A stretch of 64,000 nucleotides of DNA from Diaporthe sp. PMI_573 (GCA_021399435.1 JAJTUP010000026.1:1-64000), one strand, 5' to 3'; shown: positions 1 through 12,180, counted from the stretch's first letter. Notes: generated from the sequence alone by a model not told the origin. Numbers and translations: made by a program.

Positions 1-353
1 CGAGTTATTTAAACTATACTACCTAGCCTATACAGCGCTAAAAAGGTTATATATAGGTTTAGAATATTCTATAAATTATTAGAGGTAGTAACTAGAAGGT
101 ACCTATAAAAGCTGTATGAAAGCTGTAGTTAATAGCCTAGGGACGGGCCTTTGGGGGGAAGGTATAATTATAATGGCTAGGTAGAAGCCACGGGGAAGCC
201 CTAGTGTAGCCCTAGTGAAGGCCCTTCTAAAAAGAGACCCGAAGCCCCTACGTCTTAGACTTAAGGGGGGCAAGAATCAGTCTTATACTATACCTATACC
301 TAATATATATGCTGGCCTTCCTAGTTTACTAGACTATTGTGTCTAGTATAGAG
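1..353 (+). mobile_element. Remnant of a second Gypsy-2 family copy: internal 3' end plus 3' LTR
   Basis: This stretch parallels the 3' end of the Gypsy-2 element found later in the window. Bases 1-168 resemble its last internal bases, including the purine-rich tract before the LTR. Bases 169-353 resemble its 212-bp LTR with a short deletion and many C/T and G/A changes. The match stops where Gypsy-1 begins and resumes for roughly ten bases after 8084. Gypsy-1 therefore landed near the end of this LTR. The rest of this copy lies left of the window. No intact reading frame remains. Confidence 0.75.
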
Positions 354-836
354 TGTAATGATCACACTAAACCTTTGTGGGGTTCAGTAGGTAACCTGTA
401 GGGTTTATGTTAGTAATACGGTGTAGAGGTGATACTTGACTGTGTGTTGTAAGACATGATGATTCTTCGAGTATGATTACTAGCTGTGAGGCTATCTAGT
501 TGTTGGACTGAATACTTAGATTGATGACTGAAGAGTCTGTTCTATGAAAGCTATCTATTGTGGTGATAACCATGTCCTTATATGTTCCGACTCTTTAGTG
601 GCTCGCTGGCTCGTAAGGTAAGTCTATGATCTATGGTATGAGACTTGACGATCTACTTGTCGAGCTGGCTTGTTGGGCTTGCAAGCAAGCCTTGCGAGCC
701 TGACCCTAACCCTGGCCTTGGTATGCCCTGCTGACTTTGCCCTTAAGTGCTTGCGGGGTTGTGTTGTGGTGTCTGATTCTGATTGCTGGGGTTATCAAAA
801 TGGGTCCCCTGGGTACCATCGTGTTGGTTCATAACA
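354..836 (-). repeat. Gypsy-1 3' LTR (left copy, less mutated)
   Basis: It aligns end to end with 7597-8079 at the same length of 483 bp. The two copies differ mainly by transitions. This copy keeps C and G at many sites where the right copy has T and A. It begins TG and ends CA on the plus strand, the usual LTR termini. Confidence 0.92.
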
Positions 837-966
837 CTATCTCCCTCCTTGCTTCCTTTATCCTTAAAGGTGTCCTGTAAGTTTTCCTGTATATCGTCTA
901 TGTATTTATTTATACCTTCCTGATTCGTCATATTAGACCGTATTAAAGACTCCTGGGTTTTAAAGT

Positions 967-1589
967 CATCTCGTTATTTCAAGAAGGTTGAACAACGTGA
1001 TTCCCTTCTCTCTTCTATTCTTCAAAACACTGTTACCATGTAGCCTTGCTCTTTCTATACTAGTTAGGGCCTTAGGTCCTGTAAGGCCTCTACCTAAGAT
1101 TCTAGTCATTGCTATAAATACATTTACTAGTAGTGATCAAAATATGATATCCTGGAGCTTAATAACTTGAAGGACCTTCTATATATCTCGGCTCAGCACT
1201 AGAAGCTGGAGGACGAGATTGAGGAATTAGAGGAGAAGCTCCTGTGTTTATGTAAGTAGAAATGCATGTGGCGTGAGAAGATGTCGTGGGCCATCTGCTG
1301 GGGCCTGTAGAATCTAGATGAGTTGGATTGTGTAGAAAAGGAGGAGGCTAAAGCCAAGTATACGTAGATTGCCGAGCAATCCACCAAGGCTGCTCATCAG
1401 AGTTCTATAGAGGAGGCTAGTGGGATGGTGGTGTAGGAGGCTTGGTTGTGCTCTGAGGGTGAGGTTGGTGTTTTTGACTAGAGTTCCATGGTAAATGAGG
1501 GTGTTGATTGGTTTGAATTTGGAATGGTGGATCTGAGTATTGGTAGTAGTAATGAAGATGTTTCTGCTAGTAGGCCTTCTAGCTAGTAA
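967..1589 (+). pseudogene. Opposite-strand coiled-coil reading frame inside Gypsy-1
   Basis: Read on the plus strand, against gag-pol, one frame runs from about 967 to the stops at 1584-1589 if TAG/TAA/TGA are taken as mutated CAG, CAA or CGA codons. The visible text is protein-like. A Glu/Leu/Lys-rich coiled coil (LEDEIEELEEKLL) begins near 1207, followed by a basic stretch and an acidic, Ser-rich tail. It starts about 130 bp inside the 3' LTR and points inward. I know similar coiled-coil opposite-strand frames from fungal Gypsy elements only loosely, so function is unknown. It is broken here by many stops. The start codon is not identifiable. Confidence 0.5.
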
Positions 1590-1645
1590 TGATAGACTAG
1601 TAGAATGGAAATTATGGCCTGTTTTGTTAGCCTGTATATCCTTAC

Positions 1646-1925
1646 TTGACTAGTAGAGTTATTAACTAGTTGATTAGGTTGACTAGTTGACTGGGTTGAC
1701 TGGTTGAGCTGGTTGACTAGTTGAGCTGGTTGACTAGTTGACTGGGTTGACTAGTTAAGCTAGTTGACTAGTTGAGCTGGTTGACTGGTTGACTGGGTTG
1801 ACTAGTCGAGCTAGTTGACTAGTTGACTTCCTTATTTTTCTTCTTGACTAGTTGACTGGGTTGACTAGTCAAGGGGGTTGACTGGTTGGGGGGGGTTGAC
1901 TAGTTGGGTGTTTGTCTTGACTAGT
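1646..1925 (+). repeat. Minisatellite of GTTGACTAGTT-like units in Gypsy-1
   Basis: About 280 bp are built from imperfect 10-12 bp units such as GGTTGACTAGTT and GGTTGAGCTGG. It lies between the integrase end and the opposite-strand frame of Gypsy-1. TTGACTAG remains the dominant word. The unit order is irregular. Confidence 0.85.
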
Positions 1926-1999
1926 AGGTACCTTGACTAGCTTACTGTCCTGGCTACTTCGTGGGCCTTGTGGATCTTCTGGGTTGACTGGTATTGTTG

Positions 2000-4900
2000 G
2001 GTGGCTAGTTAGTTAGCCTTGTTCTGGTCATCCTTGTCTTAGTCGTGGCTGAGTTCCTGGCCTAGTAATCCTTCAAGAGTTATTCATAACCATTAAGGTT
2101 GTTAACTAGTTCCTATGTATTTTTGCTGGTGTTATAGCCTTTCTATTTAATGAGGTATTCCATTATTTCTTGATATTATCGTGAGTTGATAATACTTTCT
2201 ACTTTGTATTCCTTGTTATACTTGTTGACTATCTCAATCTGTGTCTCGAGTTCTGCATTTTCTAGTACTAGTTCCAAGAGTGAAATATGAAAAACTAGGT
2301 GCTGTCTTATTCCTTAAGGTAGTGAAAGTTTATAGTTAGTGTCTGAGAGTTTCTTTAAGATTTTGAATAGTCTGATCTTCTTGTAATTAAGCTTGTTGCT
2401 AGGGTGCTTGGTTTTGATGTTTTGTTAGAGAAGGTAGACTTTATCTCCCTTCTTGAGAATTAGTCCCTTAATTCTTTTCTAGTTTATATACTTGGTTATT
2501 CGTTCTTGTATAAAAGAAAGTTCTTCTTGAATATCCTTCTAGATTTGTCTAATTCGTGTTACTTTCCGTTCTGCTAATTCTATAACTGTGTTGTCTGGCA
2601 GGGCTTTGTAGTAAGCCTGAGGTTCGTATCCATAGACTATAAAGAAAGGTGACTATCAAGTCATGCTGGTTGTTGTGCTGTTATAGGTAAACTATGCTAA
2701 TGGTAGCAATTCAACCTAGTTATCCTGTAACTAGTTGATGTAATGTTGAAGGTATTGTTCTATAATCTGATTGATTCGTTTTATTTGTCCGTCTGTTTAC
2801 AGGTATACTGTTATTGAGAGTTTGTGTTTTGCTCTAAGTTGTTTTATTAGTGACTTCTAGAAGTTTGATATAAATAGTTTATCTTTATCTAATATGATTT
2901 CATATAGTATCCCGTAGTTACTTACAATGATTCTTAGGAATGTATATACAAGTTCTTCTACTATGCTAGCTTCCTTGTATGGTATAAAGTATATATACTT
3001 GCTTAGTCTACAAACTACTACTAAGATGCTGTTGAATAGTACTTTAGTTAAGGGTTCTTGTAAGAGAGGTAGCTTGATGATGAAGTCTAGACTAATGGAT
3101 GATTATATAGTTATAGGTACTGGTAGGGGCTTTAAAAGTCTATATAGTTTGTACCTAGCTATCTTGTTTTTATTATAAGAGTTGTATTACCTAATGATTT
3201 CTTTTGTTCTTTATCTAAGATTTGGGATCTAGTGAGTTTATTAGATCCTTTTAACTATTACTAACATGCCTTGGTATCTATGTACTAGGGCTTCGTGTAT
3301 TTCTTTAATTAAGTTGTTTTATTCTTTAAGATTAGTAGGTATCTCCTTAGGTGTGGTGTTAACTCTAAACATAGTGTTAAGTTCTTAGTTAAGTATAAGG
3401 CTCCTGTCTTTTTAAGTCTTGAAGATTGTCTATTTAGTAGGAGATTCCTTGTTCTAGTGGTTAGGTTACCTACTGAGAGCGTCTGCTTGAGCGTTCTTAA
3501 TTCTATCCATGTGTATAACCTTAATGTTAAACTATGAGAGGAATTCTATATATCTGACCTGTCTTTTATTAAGTTGTTTAGTTGTAGTAAAGGTTGTTAG
3601 GTTCTTGTGATCTATGTAGAGCTTGATCTATTTCTTGGCTCTAATAAGGTAGTGTTGCCATTCTTGAAAGGCATACACTATTGCTATGAATTCTTTATCT
3701 AGTGTAGTGTAGCAAGTCTCTGGTCTATTGAATTTCTTGCTGAAGTTTGTGATAATTCGTGTCTATCCTTTATCATCCTTTTATATAAGTTCACTACCTA
3801 CTATGTTATTAGAGGTATTAGTATATATCTTAAATTCCTTAGCTAGGTCTACTTCTTCTAATACTAGGTCCTTTATAACCTTATCTTTGATTACTTAGAA
3901 GGTGTATTGTTCCTCGTTTGTTTATTGGAAGGTGACCTCCTTCCTTGTAAGGTTGGTGAGGGGTTTCGTAATTATGCTGTATCTACTGATAAATTATTGA
4001 TAGAAGTTAGCGTAGCTGAGGAATGCCCTGATGTCCTTAATATATATTAGTGTGGGCTATTCCTTGATTACTTAAACCTTGTCCTTCTACATTCTAATGA
4101 TTCTGGGTTTGATGGTATATCTAAGGTAGTCGACTTTCTAAATATGGAAAAAGCTTTTCTCTAGTTCTACTAGGAGATCTATATCCTGAAGCTTCTAAAG
4201 TACTAGCTTGACGTGTTCCTTGTGTTTTTCGAGGGTTTGTGAGAAGATGAGGATATTATCTAGGTAGGTAATGATAATGATATCAAGGTATTTATATAGG
4301 ACATAGTTAATCATTTCCTGGAATGATGCTAGTATGTTAGTTAATTTAAAAGGTATAACTATGTATTCATAATATCCATAGCAAGTACAAAATATAGTTT
4401 TCTATTCTTCTCCTTTCTTTATTTAGATGAGGTTGTAGGCTCCTTTAAGGTTGAGGGCTATAAACCATTATACTCCTTGTAGTTAGTCTTATAGTTCCTT
4501 GATAAGGGGTAGTAGGTATTGGTTTTTGATGGTAATGTTGTTAAGTTATTAATAGTTTATATAAAGTCGTAATTTATCATTTTTCTTAGGTATGAATAGG
4601 ATTAGGTATCCTGCTAGGGATCTTGAAGGTTATATGTATCCTTTTCTAAGGTTCTTATCTAGGTATTCCCTAAGTACCTTGAGTTATTCTTTATTAAGTC
4701 TATAGATTTTATAAAACTTTAGTATCTTTCCTTCTTATATAGGTATCTCATAGTCCTATTAGCTATGTTTAGGGATTCCTATATCAAGTTCCTCCTAAAA
4801 TACTTTCCTGAATTCGTGGTATTCCCTTGGTATTTGTTGAATCTTACTAGTATGCTTTATTCTCTGTACTAATATAGGTAGAGGAGGTATTACTTTATCT

Positions 4901-5900
4901 CCTATTTATAAGTAATACTGTGTATTGATTAACTTTGGCCTTTTCTTGAGGTTGTCGAGTAGTCTGATCCTTCTCTATTTTCCTAAAGCTGAGTCCCTTC
5001 CTAACTACTTCTAGAGGTATTTATGGGTTTATTTAAGTATGTTTCTTTACTATCCTTAGTAACTAAACTCCATCCCATACTATTAATTATAACCTTCTTC
5101 TAGGGAACAGCATTATCCTAAAAGATCTAGCTAGTAGTCTAATCAATTCAGGGATTTGTAGCCTGTAGCTACGGAAGTCCTAAGATCAGTTTATATTATA
5201 CTATATCTATGATATCTAGAGTTATGGAAGTTTCGTGTCCTTAGATTAAGATAAGTAGATAATTAGTCTCCATATTAATTACTCTATTTCTATATCCTAC
5301 TTCTATACCTTCCATGGTACTGAGTCTATAGGGGTCTTCCTTCTAATACTATAAGATCTCGTCCTTGTTAATGATTCTTAATAATATAAAGTTACCCCTA
5401 AGCACCACTGTCTAACAGTATACTGTATGTCTTTCTATTGATTTCTACTCTTAGTAGGATGTGTATATAGCTGGTGGTCTGTGTTGCACACAGGGACCGT
5501 TAGTCCTTAATTAGCTGCTGTCCCTCTATAGGTAATCGTTGTCTTTTCCTAATTCTTACTAGGTCTTAATCTAGGTTCTTATAGTATACTGCTTTTTTGA
5601 TTAGTCATGGTGCTAGCTCATTAGCTTGTGTTCCCTGTAAATGGGGTATCCTGGTAATCTATAGTCTTGAGGTCGTCACCTACTGTGTAGGTATTCTAGT
5701 AGGAGTTAAGGGTTCAAGGTAAGGATAACATAGGCCTTTTCCTTGTTATGTTTACTAGGTTTCTAGTAGTAGAGCTCGTCTTCTTTATACACCCTAGTAA
5801 TGGGTCCTTTACCAAAGTATTAGGGAAATAGGTTAAACTTAGCTTTCTCCCTGAAGTAGGTGTAGTAGAGATTCTGGATATAGGAGGCCTAGGAGATCTC
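2000..5900 (-). pseudogene. Gypsy-1 pol relic: reverse transcriptase, RNase H, integrase
   Basis: On the minus strand the RT core is readable: a KNDKLRLYINY-like segment and TIKNQYPLP near 4.5-4.6 kb, then the catalytic box as YLDN at 4255-4266, where the family has YLDD. RNase H follows at about 3.5-4.0 kb with text such as LDKEFIAIVYAF and IDHKNLTTF, close to the Gypsy consensus. Integrase-type sequence continues toward 2.4 kb. Stops interrupt every domain. The Asp-to-Asn change fits a G-to-A change in GATGAT, a TpG-to-TpA step typical of RIP. No function is expected. Confidence 0.85.
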
Positions 5901-7560
5901 TTAGTATACTAGGTGTCCTAGCTATAGGTGTGGTTCATTGCTTGTTTTATGTTTTTTAGGTAGTTAGCTGAGTTCCTTAATTGCTTGAATTAGTTGGATT
6001 CCTATAATAGCAATTCTGGTAGTACTAGTGTCTAGAGTGATAGGGATGCTATGTCCTAGGTATTTTTCAGGATTTTTATTAGGGTTTTTAATAGGGTCTT
6101 TGTTTTGCTTCGTTAGTTGGTTGGTCCATGGCAGACTACCTTCTTTCTAGGTATCTTTCTAGGAGTCTTCTATTCCTACATACTTAGTGCTTAAACAATC
6201 CGAGTCGCTATCCTTCATTACTATGTTATACAGTAGTCCTTGTCTTCCCATTACTAACTATCATTCCTATCAAGGTTCCTTGGGAAACCATCTAGAGGCT
6301 TCTTTCTCTAAAAGGTATAATACATACTGATCGTTAAAGTAGAAGGTCTAATTAAGGGTTCCGTGTCGTTTGTTAGCATCTACTACTTGTTCTAAGTTAG
6401 GTGGGTGGTTATCTAGATCCTTAGGTTCCTATTTATCAGGGTAGATTAGACATTCCACACAGAGGTTAGGTTGATATATATAGTTTGTTCTACCTTCCAG
6501 GTATACTAGGCATTGCTTATTAAGCGAGTAGCTATACTACTGGTATAGTTCTTGTTATTAAGTCATGTTAACTTGTTATTATCCCTTAGGGATGGGTTTC
6601 TATTACTATTTCTTTAGCTAGCAGCATTCTCTTATAAAGTGTCTAGGTTTTCTATAGTTATAGCATTCCTTGCTAGTTGGTTTTTACTATACTATATTAA
6701 GTTCTATAAGGCCTAAATAGGTTCTGCTAGCCATGCTATTATATCCCTGCTAGTATTAGGGTCGATGGTTATTATGGAAGCTACCTTTATACTAGTACTT
6801 CCTTCCTGTATTTAGCTAGTTCTGAGGCTTCCATGAGTTATTATGTATCTTACACTGTTATTCTTACCTTCGTTTAAAGAGGTAGTTATCAATACATATA
6901 GCTATAGATATATATTTAGTAAAGTTGTTAGGTTAGTCTAGCTTAGTAATTTCGTCCTTAATATCCTCCTTAAGTCCTTTATAGAACTAGCTCATGAGTA
7001 TATCCTCTCCCTAACTAATGTAGGTGGTGAGCTGCTTAAAGTAGGCTATATAGGTCAATGTCAACCCAGTTTGTCTAAGCTATATAAGCTACCTTTTAGT
7101 AGTCCTATCTTCATCAGGGTCTCTGAAAGTATCCTTAAGAGCTTGTTCGAAATAGTCAAAGGTCTTAAAGATTTTCTTAATATTATCGTCCTAGTCTTTC
7201 TCGTTATTTTCTAGATAGTCCCTTAGGGTAGGTTCAAACTAAGCAAGTATGTTCCCTTTAAGGCGATATCTAGTAAAGATGATCTTATTATAGTAGGTTT
7301 CAAACTAGAGGTAGTTATGCTTAAAGTAGGTATGACACTACATAAGGAACCCCTAGAGGGTTCCCTTGTCTCCCTTATAGGGGCTAGGCTTGTCTATCTT
7401 GAAAGCCCTGGCTTACTAGAGCATATAAAGATATATAATCTCCTGCTAAAGTTAGCTAATCTAATTACCTATTTCCCTAATAGGGTCAGCCTTGGGCTAG
7501 GCGACTTGGGAGGTGGTAGGAGTCTAAGGTACCATTATATTATTGATATTATATAGTTAG
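5901..7560 (-). pseudogene. Gypsy-1 gag relic with degenerate zinc knuckle
   Basis: On the minus strand a CCHC zinc knuckle is recognisable at 6624-6665 as CYNYRKPRHFIREC. The family form has Cys at the fourth residue and Gly where two Arg now stand; all three are single G-to-A changes. This locates the nucleocapsid end of gag. Upstream gag sequence toward the right LTR is broken by stops and has no open frame of note. The protein once packaged element RNA. Confidence 0.7.
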
Positions 7561-7596
7561 TAACTATGTAGCCATACTAAACAAGAGTTATTAAAA

Positions 7597-8079
7597 TATA
7601 ATAATTATATTAAACCTTTATAGGGTTTAGTAGGTAACCTATAGGGTTTATGTTAGTAATATAGCGTAGAGGTGATACTTGACTATATATTATAAGATAT
7701 GATGATTCTTCGAGTATAATCACTAGCTATAAGGCTATCTAGTTATTAGACTAAATACTTAGATTAATAACTAAAGAGTCTGTTTTATGAAAGCTATTTA
7801 CTATGGTGATGACTATGTCCTTATATATTCTAACTCTTTAGTAGCTTGCTAGCTTGCAAGGCGAGTCTATAATCCATGGTGTAAGACTTGACGATCTACT
7901 TATCAAGCTGGCTTGTTAGGCTTGTAAGCAAGCCTTGCGAGCCTGACCCTAACCCTAGCCTTGGTATACCCTGCTGACTTCGCCCTCAAGTGCCTGCAAG
8001 GTTGTGTCGTGGTGTTTGATTCTGATTGCTGGGGTTATTGAAACGGGTCCCCTAGGTACTATCGTGTTGGTTCATAACA
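7597..8079 (-). repeat. Gypsy-1 5' LTR (right copy, more heavily RIP-mutated)
   Basis: This is the 483-bp partner of 354-836. Its first bases read TATAATAATT where the left copy reads TGTAATGATC, so even the terminal TG has become TA. Changes go in both C-to-T and G-to-A directions on this strand, as RIP produces. It is followed by the duplicated target TAGAG. Confidence 0.92.
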
Positions 8080-10500
8080 TAGAGCCTATTATATATATAC
8101 TTTATAGGCCCTTTATTTAAAGTAATGTTGTACCTAGTTAGGTAACTTTTAGTTAATTATTATAATTTTCTCTATCTAGCCTTTTTGGTTAATATTAAGA
8201 GATTTATTCTTATAAAGTAATAGCTAGGTACTATTATAGTTAATAAGGCTAGTAGGTATAAGGGTTGTTTTTAGCTTATAGATGATCTTAGCCTTTTAGA
8301 TCTTCTTTTCTTCTCTAGCTAAAAATACTAGGGTTTTAAGGATGAAGGTATTGTTAGTTTGTATGTTTACTAGCCTAAATAATTCTACTAGGCCTTTTAT
8401 GATAAGAAGGTATAGGTTAAAAGTTAATATCCTTATCTTTAACTATTTATAATAGTAGTGATAGTATGTTGCTTACTAGTGTATACCTGCCTTGGCGATG
8501 CTATATAGGGGTTTTATTATCCTTATAATTATGCTTGGAGGGTATTATAGCCTTAGCTTAGTGGGTAATTAGGCTAAAATTAGCTAGAATAGCCTTGATT
8601 TTGACTAAGGGTATGCCTGGGTAATATTATGAAGTTTAACCACTATTTCTCTCTATAATAGAGACGGGGTAAGTACTGTAATTAGCTGTTAGCTAACCCG
8701 TTGAATTGTCAGCGATTAGGTGAGGATATCCTTCTTGCCTATGTTATTATACCCTTAAACTACAAGGTATAACTTCTTGTATAGTTTAGTACTCTTATTC
8801 TTAACTTTACGTACTATATAGGACTTGAATAGCTGAATAGCTTTGTGGGTAATAGGGTTGAAATGCTTAAAGTTAAAGACGTTATGTACTACCAGATTGT
8901 CTATTTTAGAAGCGTTAGATTCTTTAAATAGGGTGCTGGGCGTTGTGATAATACTATCTAATTGTAACCTTGTTGCTAATTTAAAGTCGTTTTCTTCTTT
9001 TTGTAACAGTATAGTATATGGGCTGGTAGTAAGGTGCTGTGGGCAGCTGCGGCGGCAGGGTGCTGTAGGGGCGTTGCCCTGAATGTAAATTGTGCTACCT
9101 TCTACAGGATAGCTTCCCAGGGTGCCTGCCGGGTACGTGGCATGGCTGTTGGCAGCATTGTCTATAGGTTCTGGCCCTGGGCTGGGCTCTTCACAATAGT
9201 ATGGCTGAATGGCTGTTGACTGGAATTTTACAGGGCCGTTAGGCAGGTTAACCGTAATGTCGTGCCCTTCTGTGGCTAGTAGTTTAAACGGCTCTTGCTA
9301 GCCTTTCTTTTCCCGCCATATCTAAATATTGCTTTACAGTGGCAACGTTAGCTAGTAGGTAACGTCAGGTCTGTTGCGGCTGTAAAGTATGGTATTGAGT
9401 TGCTGTTTTGCTGAGGCCTTTCGAAGTGCTTTTATAGCTTTGGCGATAGCTTTAGCCCTCTTTAGAGTTAACTAGGAAGGGGGTAAATCGGTGTTCATCT
9501 GGGGAAAAGCGCTAAAAACAAGCAGCATAGGTACTAGCCTGTCTGGCCTGGTGGTATTGTTGACGGCCTTTACGGCCATCTAGAGGATAGCGTTATTGGT
9601 AAACAATCCGGATAGCTCGGCGTTAAGGATATTAAAAGCACGGTATAACAGGCGGTAATACCTCTCCACCTTACCTACCGACTAATAGGCTTCTGTAGGG
9701 ACCTGCTTACAGGTAATGCCTATTAGCCTAGCCTTGTTTCTAAGCTCTGCGGAGGCAAAGTTGGTGCTGGCATTATGGACTAGCCAATCAGGGGGTCCTA
9801 AATAGCTGTCTATCCACATCATCTAGAGGGCCTCCCATGTATCTTTGGCGGAAAGAAATTTAAGGAAGCGAGCGGCTTGAAAAGAAATACCTAAGTCTAC
9901 CGCGTATAGTGTTGGGCGACCTTTTAGGTACATAATGTCAACCAGTAGTTTATAGTTAAAGTTGACGTTATCTTTTAACATAAATTTAAACCGTTTAGGG
10001 GCGTTGGTGTTTAGCTAGCAAAGGTAGTAAAACTTGGATATAGCTTCTAGAGCTGCTATCTTTATTAGGTAGCTAGCGTTAGCTAGAAAATGGTTTAGCT
10101 GGTTAACTAAAGGGTGTCTAAACTAGCGATATAATTATCTAAGCTCTATTTTAGTAAAGAAAGTAGCCATGGAAGCGGGACTGTGCCCAAAGAGGGAAAA
10201 CTATAGGTAGCCCTACTTTTTTGTTACTGGGATAACTATCTTAGTACTGTCGGGCTGGCGTTGTATTAGCTTGTTAGTAGTGTTTTGGAGAAATACACTA
10301 AGGGCGTCTATATCTATAATTAAGAATAGGAAAGGGGTCGAGGTATCTATTATGTAAAACGTGATATTTTTAAGCGGTGTTATAATGGTGGTTATACCCT
10401 TTAACGAGGAATGTGGCTTTTTGTTGAACCTTATGGTGGCTTTGTTAGTACGTGAGGAATCTAGGCTGACTTTTAGGTCCTCTTGCTGGAGGGCCAAGTA

Positions 10501-10692
10501 CTAGTTATAGCCTACTATAGAGTATTTAGCCGTGCCTGTATCGGGTATAATGCCCTGAAATTTATAGCGAGAGTATTGGTTTTTGAGAAGGAAGATGTTA
10601 GTAATAGCCCTATTGACCTCTTTAGGTTTCTCTACTAGCAAAGGGTTAAGATAATGGAGGAAGGCTGAATCTATTAGGAAGTGGTGGGCCAT
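10501..10692 (-). pseudogene. Copia protease fragment with DTG motif
   Basis: This short open stretch contains the retropepsin signature DTG followed by a small hydrophobic and polar run, as in fungal copia polyproteins. In the same frame a second open stretch (10213-10497) continues with text resembling the region between protease and integrase. A stop separates the two. Both are remnants of one polyprotein rather than separate genes. Confidence 0.65.
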
Positions 10693-10735
10693 GTAGCTAC
10701 TATTGTTGTCTTCTTTAGCAGTAGTTACTTAGCTA

Positions 10736-10740
10736 GTAGG
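10736..10740. repeat. Target-site duplication GTAGG, left copy of Gypsy-2
   Basis: GTAGG precedes the 5' LTR and is repeated exactly at 19022-19026 after the 3' LTR. It shows that Gypsy-2 inserted as a unit into the copia element. Confidence 0.93.
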
Positions 10741-10952
10741 TGTAACGACTGGTAACGACCGGGCGGATCGGGCGAAAGCCACGCGGAAGCTACGGCGTGG
10801 CCCCCGCGAGGGCCCCCTTAAAAGGGGCCCGAAGCCCCCACGTCTCAGACTAGAGGGGGCAAGAATCAGTCTTACACCAGACCTACACCTAATATACGTG
10901 CTGGCCTTCCCTACTTCACCTGCTTATCATACCTAGTACATAGCCCATTACA
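10741..10952 (+). repeat. Gypsy-2 5' LTR
   Basis: This 212-bp LTR starts TGTAACG and ends CATTACA. It matches 18810-19021 over its full length with no gaps. By my count the copies differ at about 16 sites, all C/T or G/A. It is GC-rich compared with the interior. Confidence 0.95.
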
Positions 10953-10959
10953 ATTCTAA

Positions 10960-12180
10960 TTCTTCTTTACACACTACCCACGATACCACCAAAGACCAGT
11001 AAAAGAAGGGGAAGATCCCAAGGAAGTTATAACAACGCCAAGGGCAGCTTAGGAATACTTCAGCTTAATGATACCCTAGCACGAGAACGGGAACATAATT
11101 AACTACTTCAACAGAGAATCAACACTCTAGAAGCAGCTTAAACAGCTATCAAAGTTAAGCTAAAAGACTTAAAGCTAGCCAATATTGCTTTACTACCTAT
11201 AGCTTATACCCTTTAATAATATAATAGCTAGATAATAGACCTAGAAAGGGCCTATATCTTATAACTATAAACTCTCTATAATAACAAAATAAAAGTAATA
11301 TATATATTAGATTATATTAAAAAAGAATACCGAAACTATTAGGATACCTATATAAAGTTAATAAAGAAAGGAGATAAGTCTATTTTCAACTATTATAAGT
11401 AGAACGAATTTAGGACTTTTAGCTCTAACTTTAAGAGGGACCCCTAAGGTATATCAGGTGTTATTCAAAGCTTAATTAATACTACCTACTAATAAGAGAA
11501 CCAAGACCCATAGACCTTCCACTAGTACCTCAAAATGTTAGAATTAAAACAAGAAATAAAAAGCAATAGTTCAAGGGCTAAATTCTTTCTCTCAAAGCTG
11601 TTAGGATGGGTGTTATTAGAAATTTAAACAAAGTACGCCCTTAGTATACTAGAGACCAGGGACAAGATAGTCAGGGTTACCTAAGTAATCTAGGTTAGTA
11701 CCCTGGAGAAGGTTAGAAAGAGAAAACATAAGGAGGTAGGCCTGAAACAAGGGGGGATTGGTAAAACCCCTAATAAAAGAGAACAAGGAGGAAACTCCTT
11801 AGGAGGTATTATAAATATAAAGGGAGGAACTTAAAATAACCCCTAGAAGTAAGGCTAAGGCTAAGGCTGAGGATTCCAGAGTAGGGGTTCCTACACCTAG
11901 TCAAATCAAAATACTCAGGAAAGTACCTCTAAAGCAACCCTAAAGCTAAATCCTCTAGATAAAACAAGCAAGACGACTATATGCTACAGGTGTGGGAGCA
12001 CCTACTACTATGCTCCAGATTACCCAGTACCAGCAGAAACCACAACATCAGTAAATCAAGTACGAGGCCATAACAACTATTAGTCTAGGGGCTATCAAGG
12101 TCAGAACCAAGGAAGAGGAGGCCGAGGTACCTCTCAATCACCCCTAGAAACAGGGTCCGAGGTAAAGGAGAAGGACTAGT
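10960..12180 (+). pseudogene. Gypsy-2 gag relic with degenerate zinc knuckle
   Basis: The gag frame begins soon after the 5' LTR and is crossed by many TAG/TAA stops. A zinc knuckle is visible at about 11982-12023 as CYRCGSTYYYAPDYP. The first two Cys remain, while the expected His and third Cys read Tyr, again by G-to-A changes. Gln- and Lys-rich sequence surrounds it. It once encoded the capsid and nucleocapsid protein. Confidence 0.7.

Larger units (their letters stand above)
354..8079 (-). mobile_element. Gypsy-1: complete, RIP-inactivated Ty3/Gypsy LTR retrotransposon
   Basis: The element is bounded by two 483-bp direct LTRs (354-836 and 7597-8079). The five bases TAGAG occur immediately before 354 and immediately after 8079, a clean target-site duplication. 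On the minus strand the order is gag with a zinc knuckle (about 6.6 kb), reverse transcriptase (about 4.1-4.7 kb), RNase H (about 3.5-4.0 kb) and integrase-like sequence (about 2.4-3.4 kb), which is the Gypsy order. All frames are broken by TAG/TAA stops. Base composition is strongly AT-rich except in parts of the left LTR. An opposite-strand frame lies at 967-1589 and a minisatellite at 1646-1925. Confidence 0.93.
8094..10740 (-). mobile_element. Copia-type element, 3' segment: protease, integrase and start of RT (RIP-degraded)
   Basis: On the minus strand the order is aspartic protease (IPDTGTA near 10.53-10.55 kb), a short link, integrase (RPTLYAVDLGISFQAARF through GKVERYYRLLYRAF, about 9.65-9.95 kb), then RT (about 8.1-9.0 kb). 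Protease-integrase-RT is the Ty1/copia order. The RT text includes a KSRLVIQGY-like stretch, now degraded, and a catalytic box that reads QTNNT at about 8347-8361, where the family has two Asp. The integrase second Asp also reads Asn (VHNAS). The segment joins in phase with 19022-20805 once Gypsy-2 is removed. Its left end is cut by the older Gypsy-2 family copy, so RNase H and the 3' LTR are outside the window. Confidence 0.82.

Noticed and set aside
690..720. CCCTAACCCT words resembling telomere repeats (also near 7.95 kb and 13.85 kb)
   Set aside because: Only one or two units occur, inside LTRs or the small insertion; not a telomere or interstitial array.
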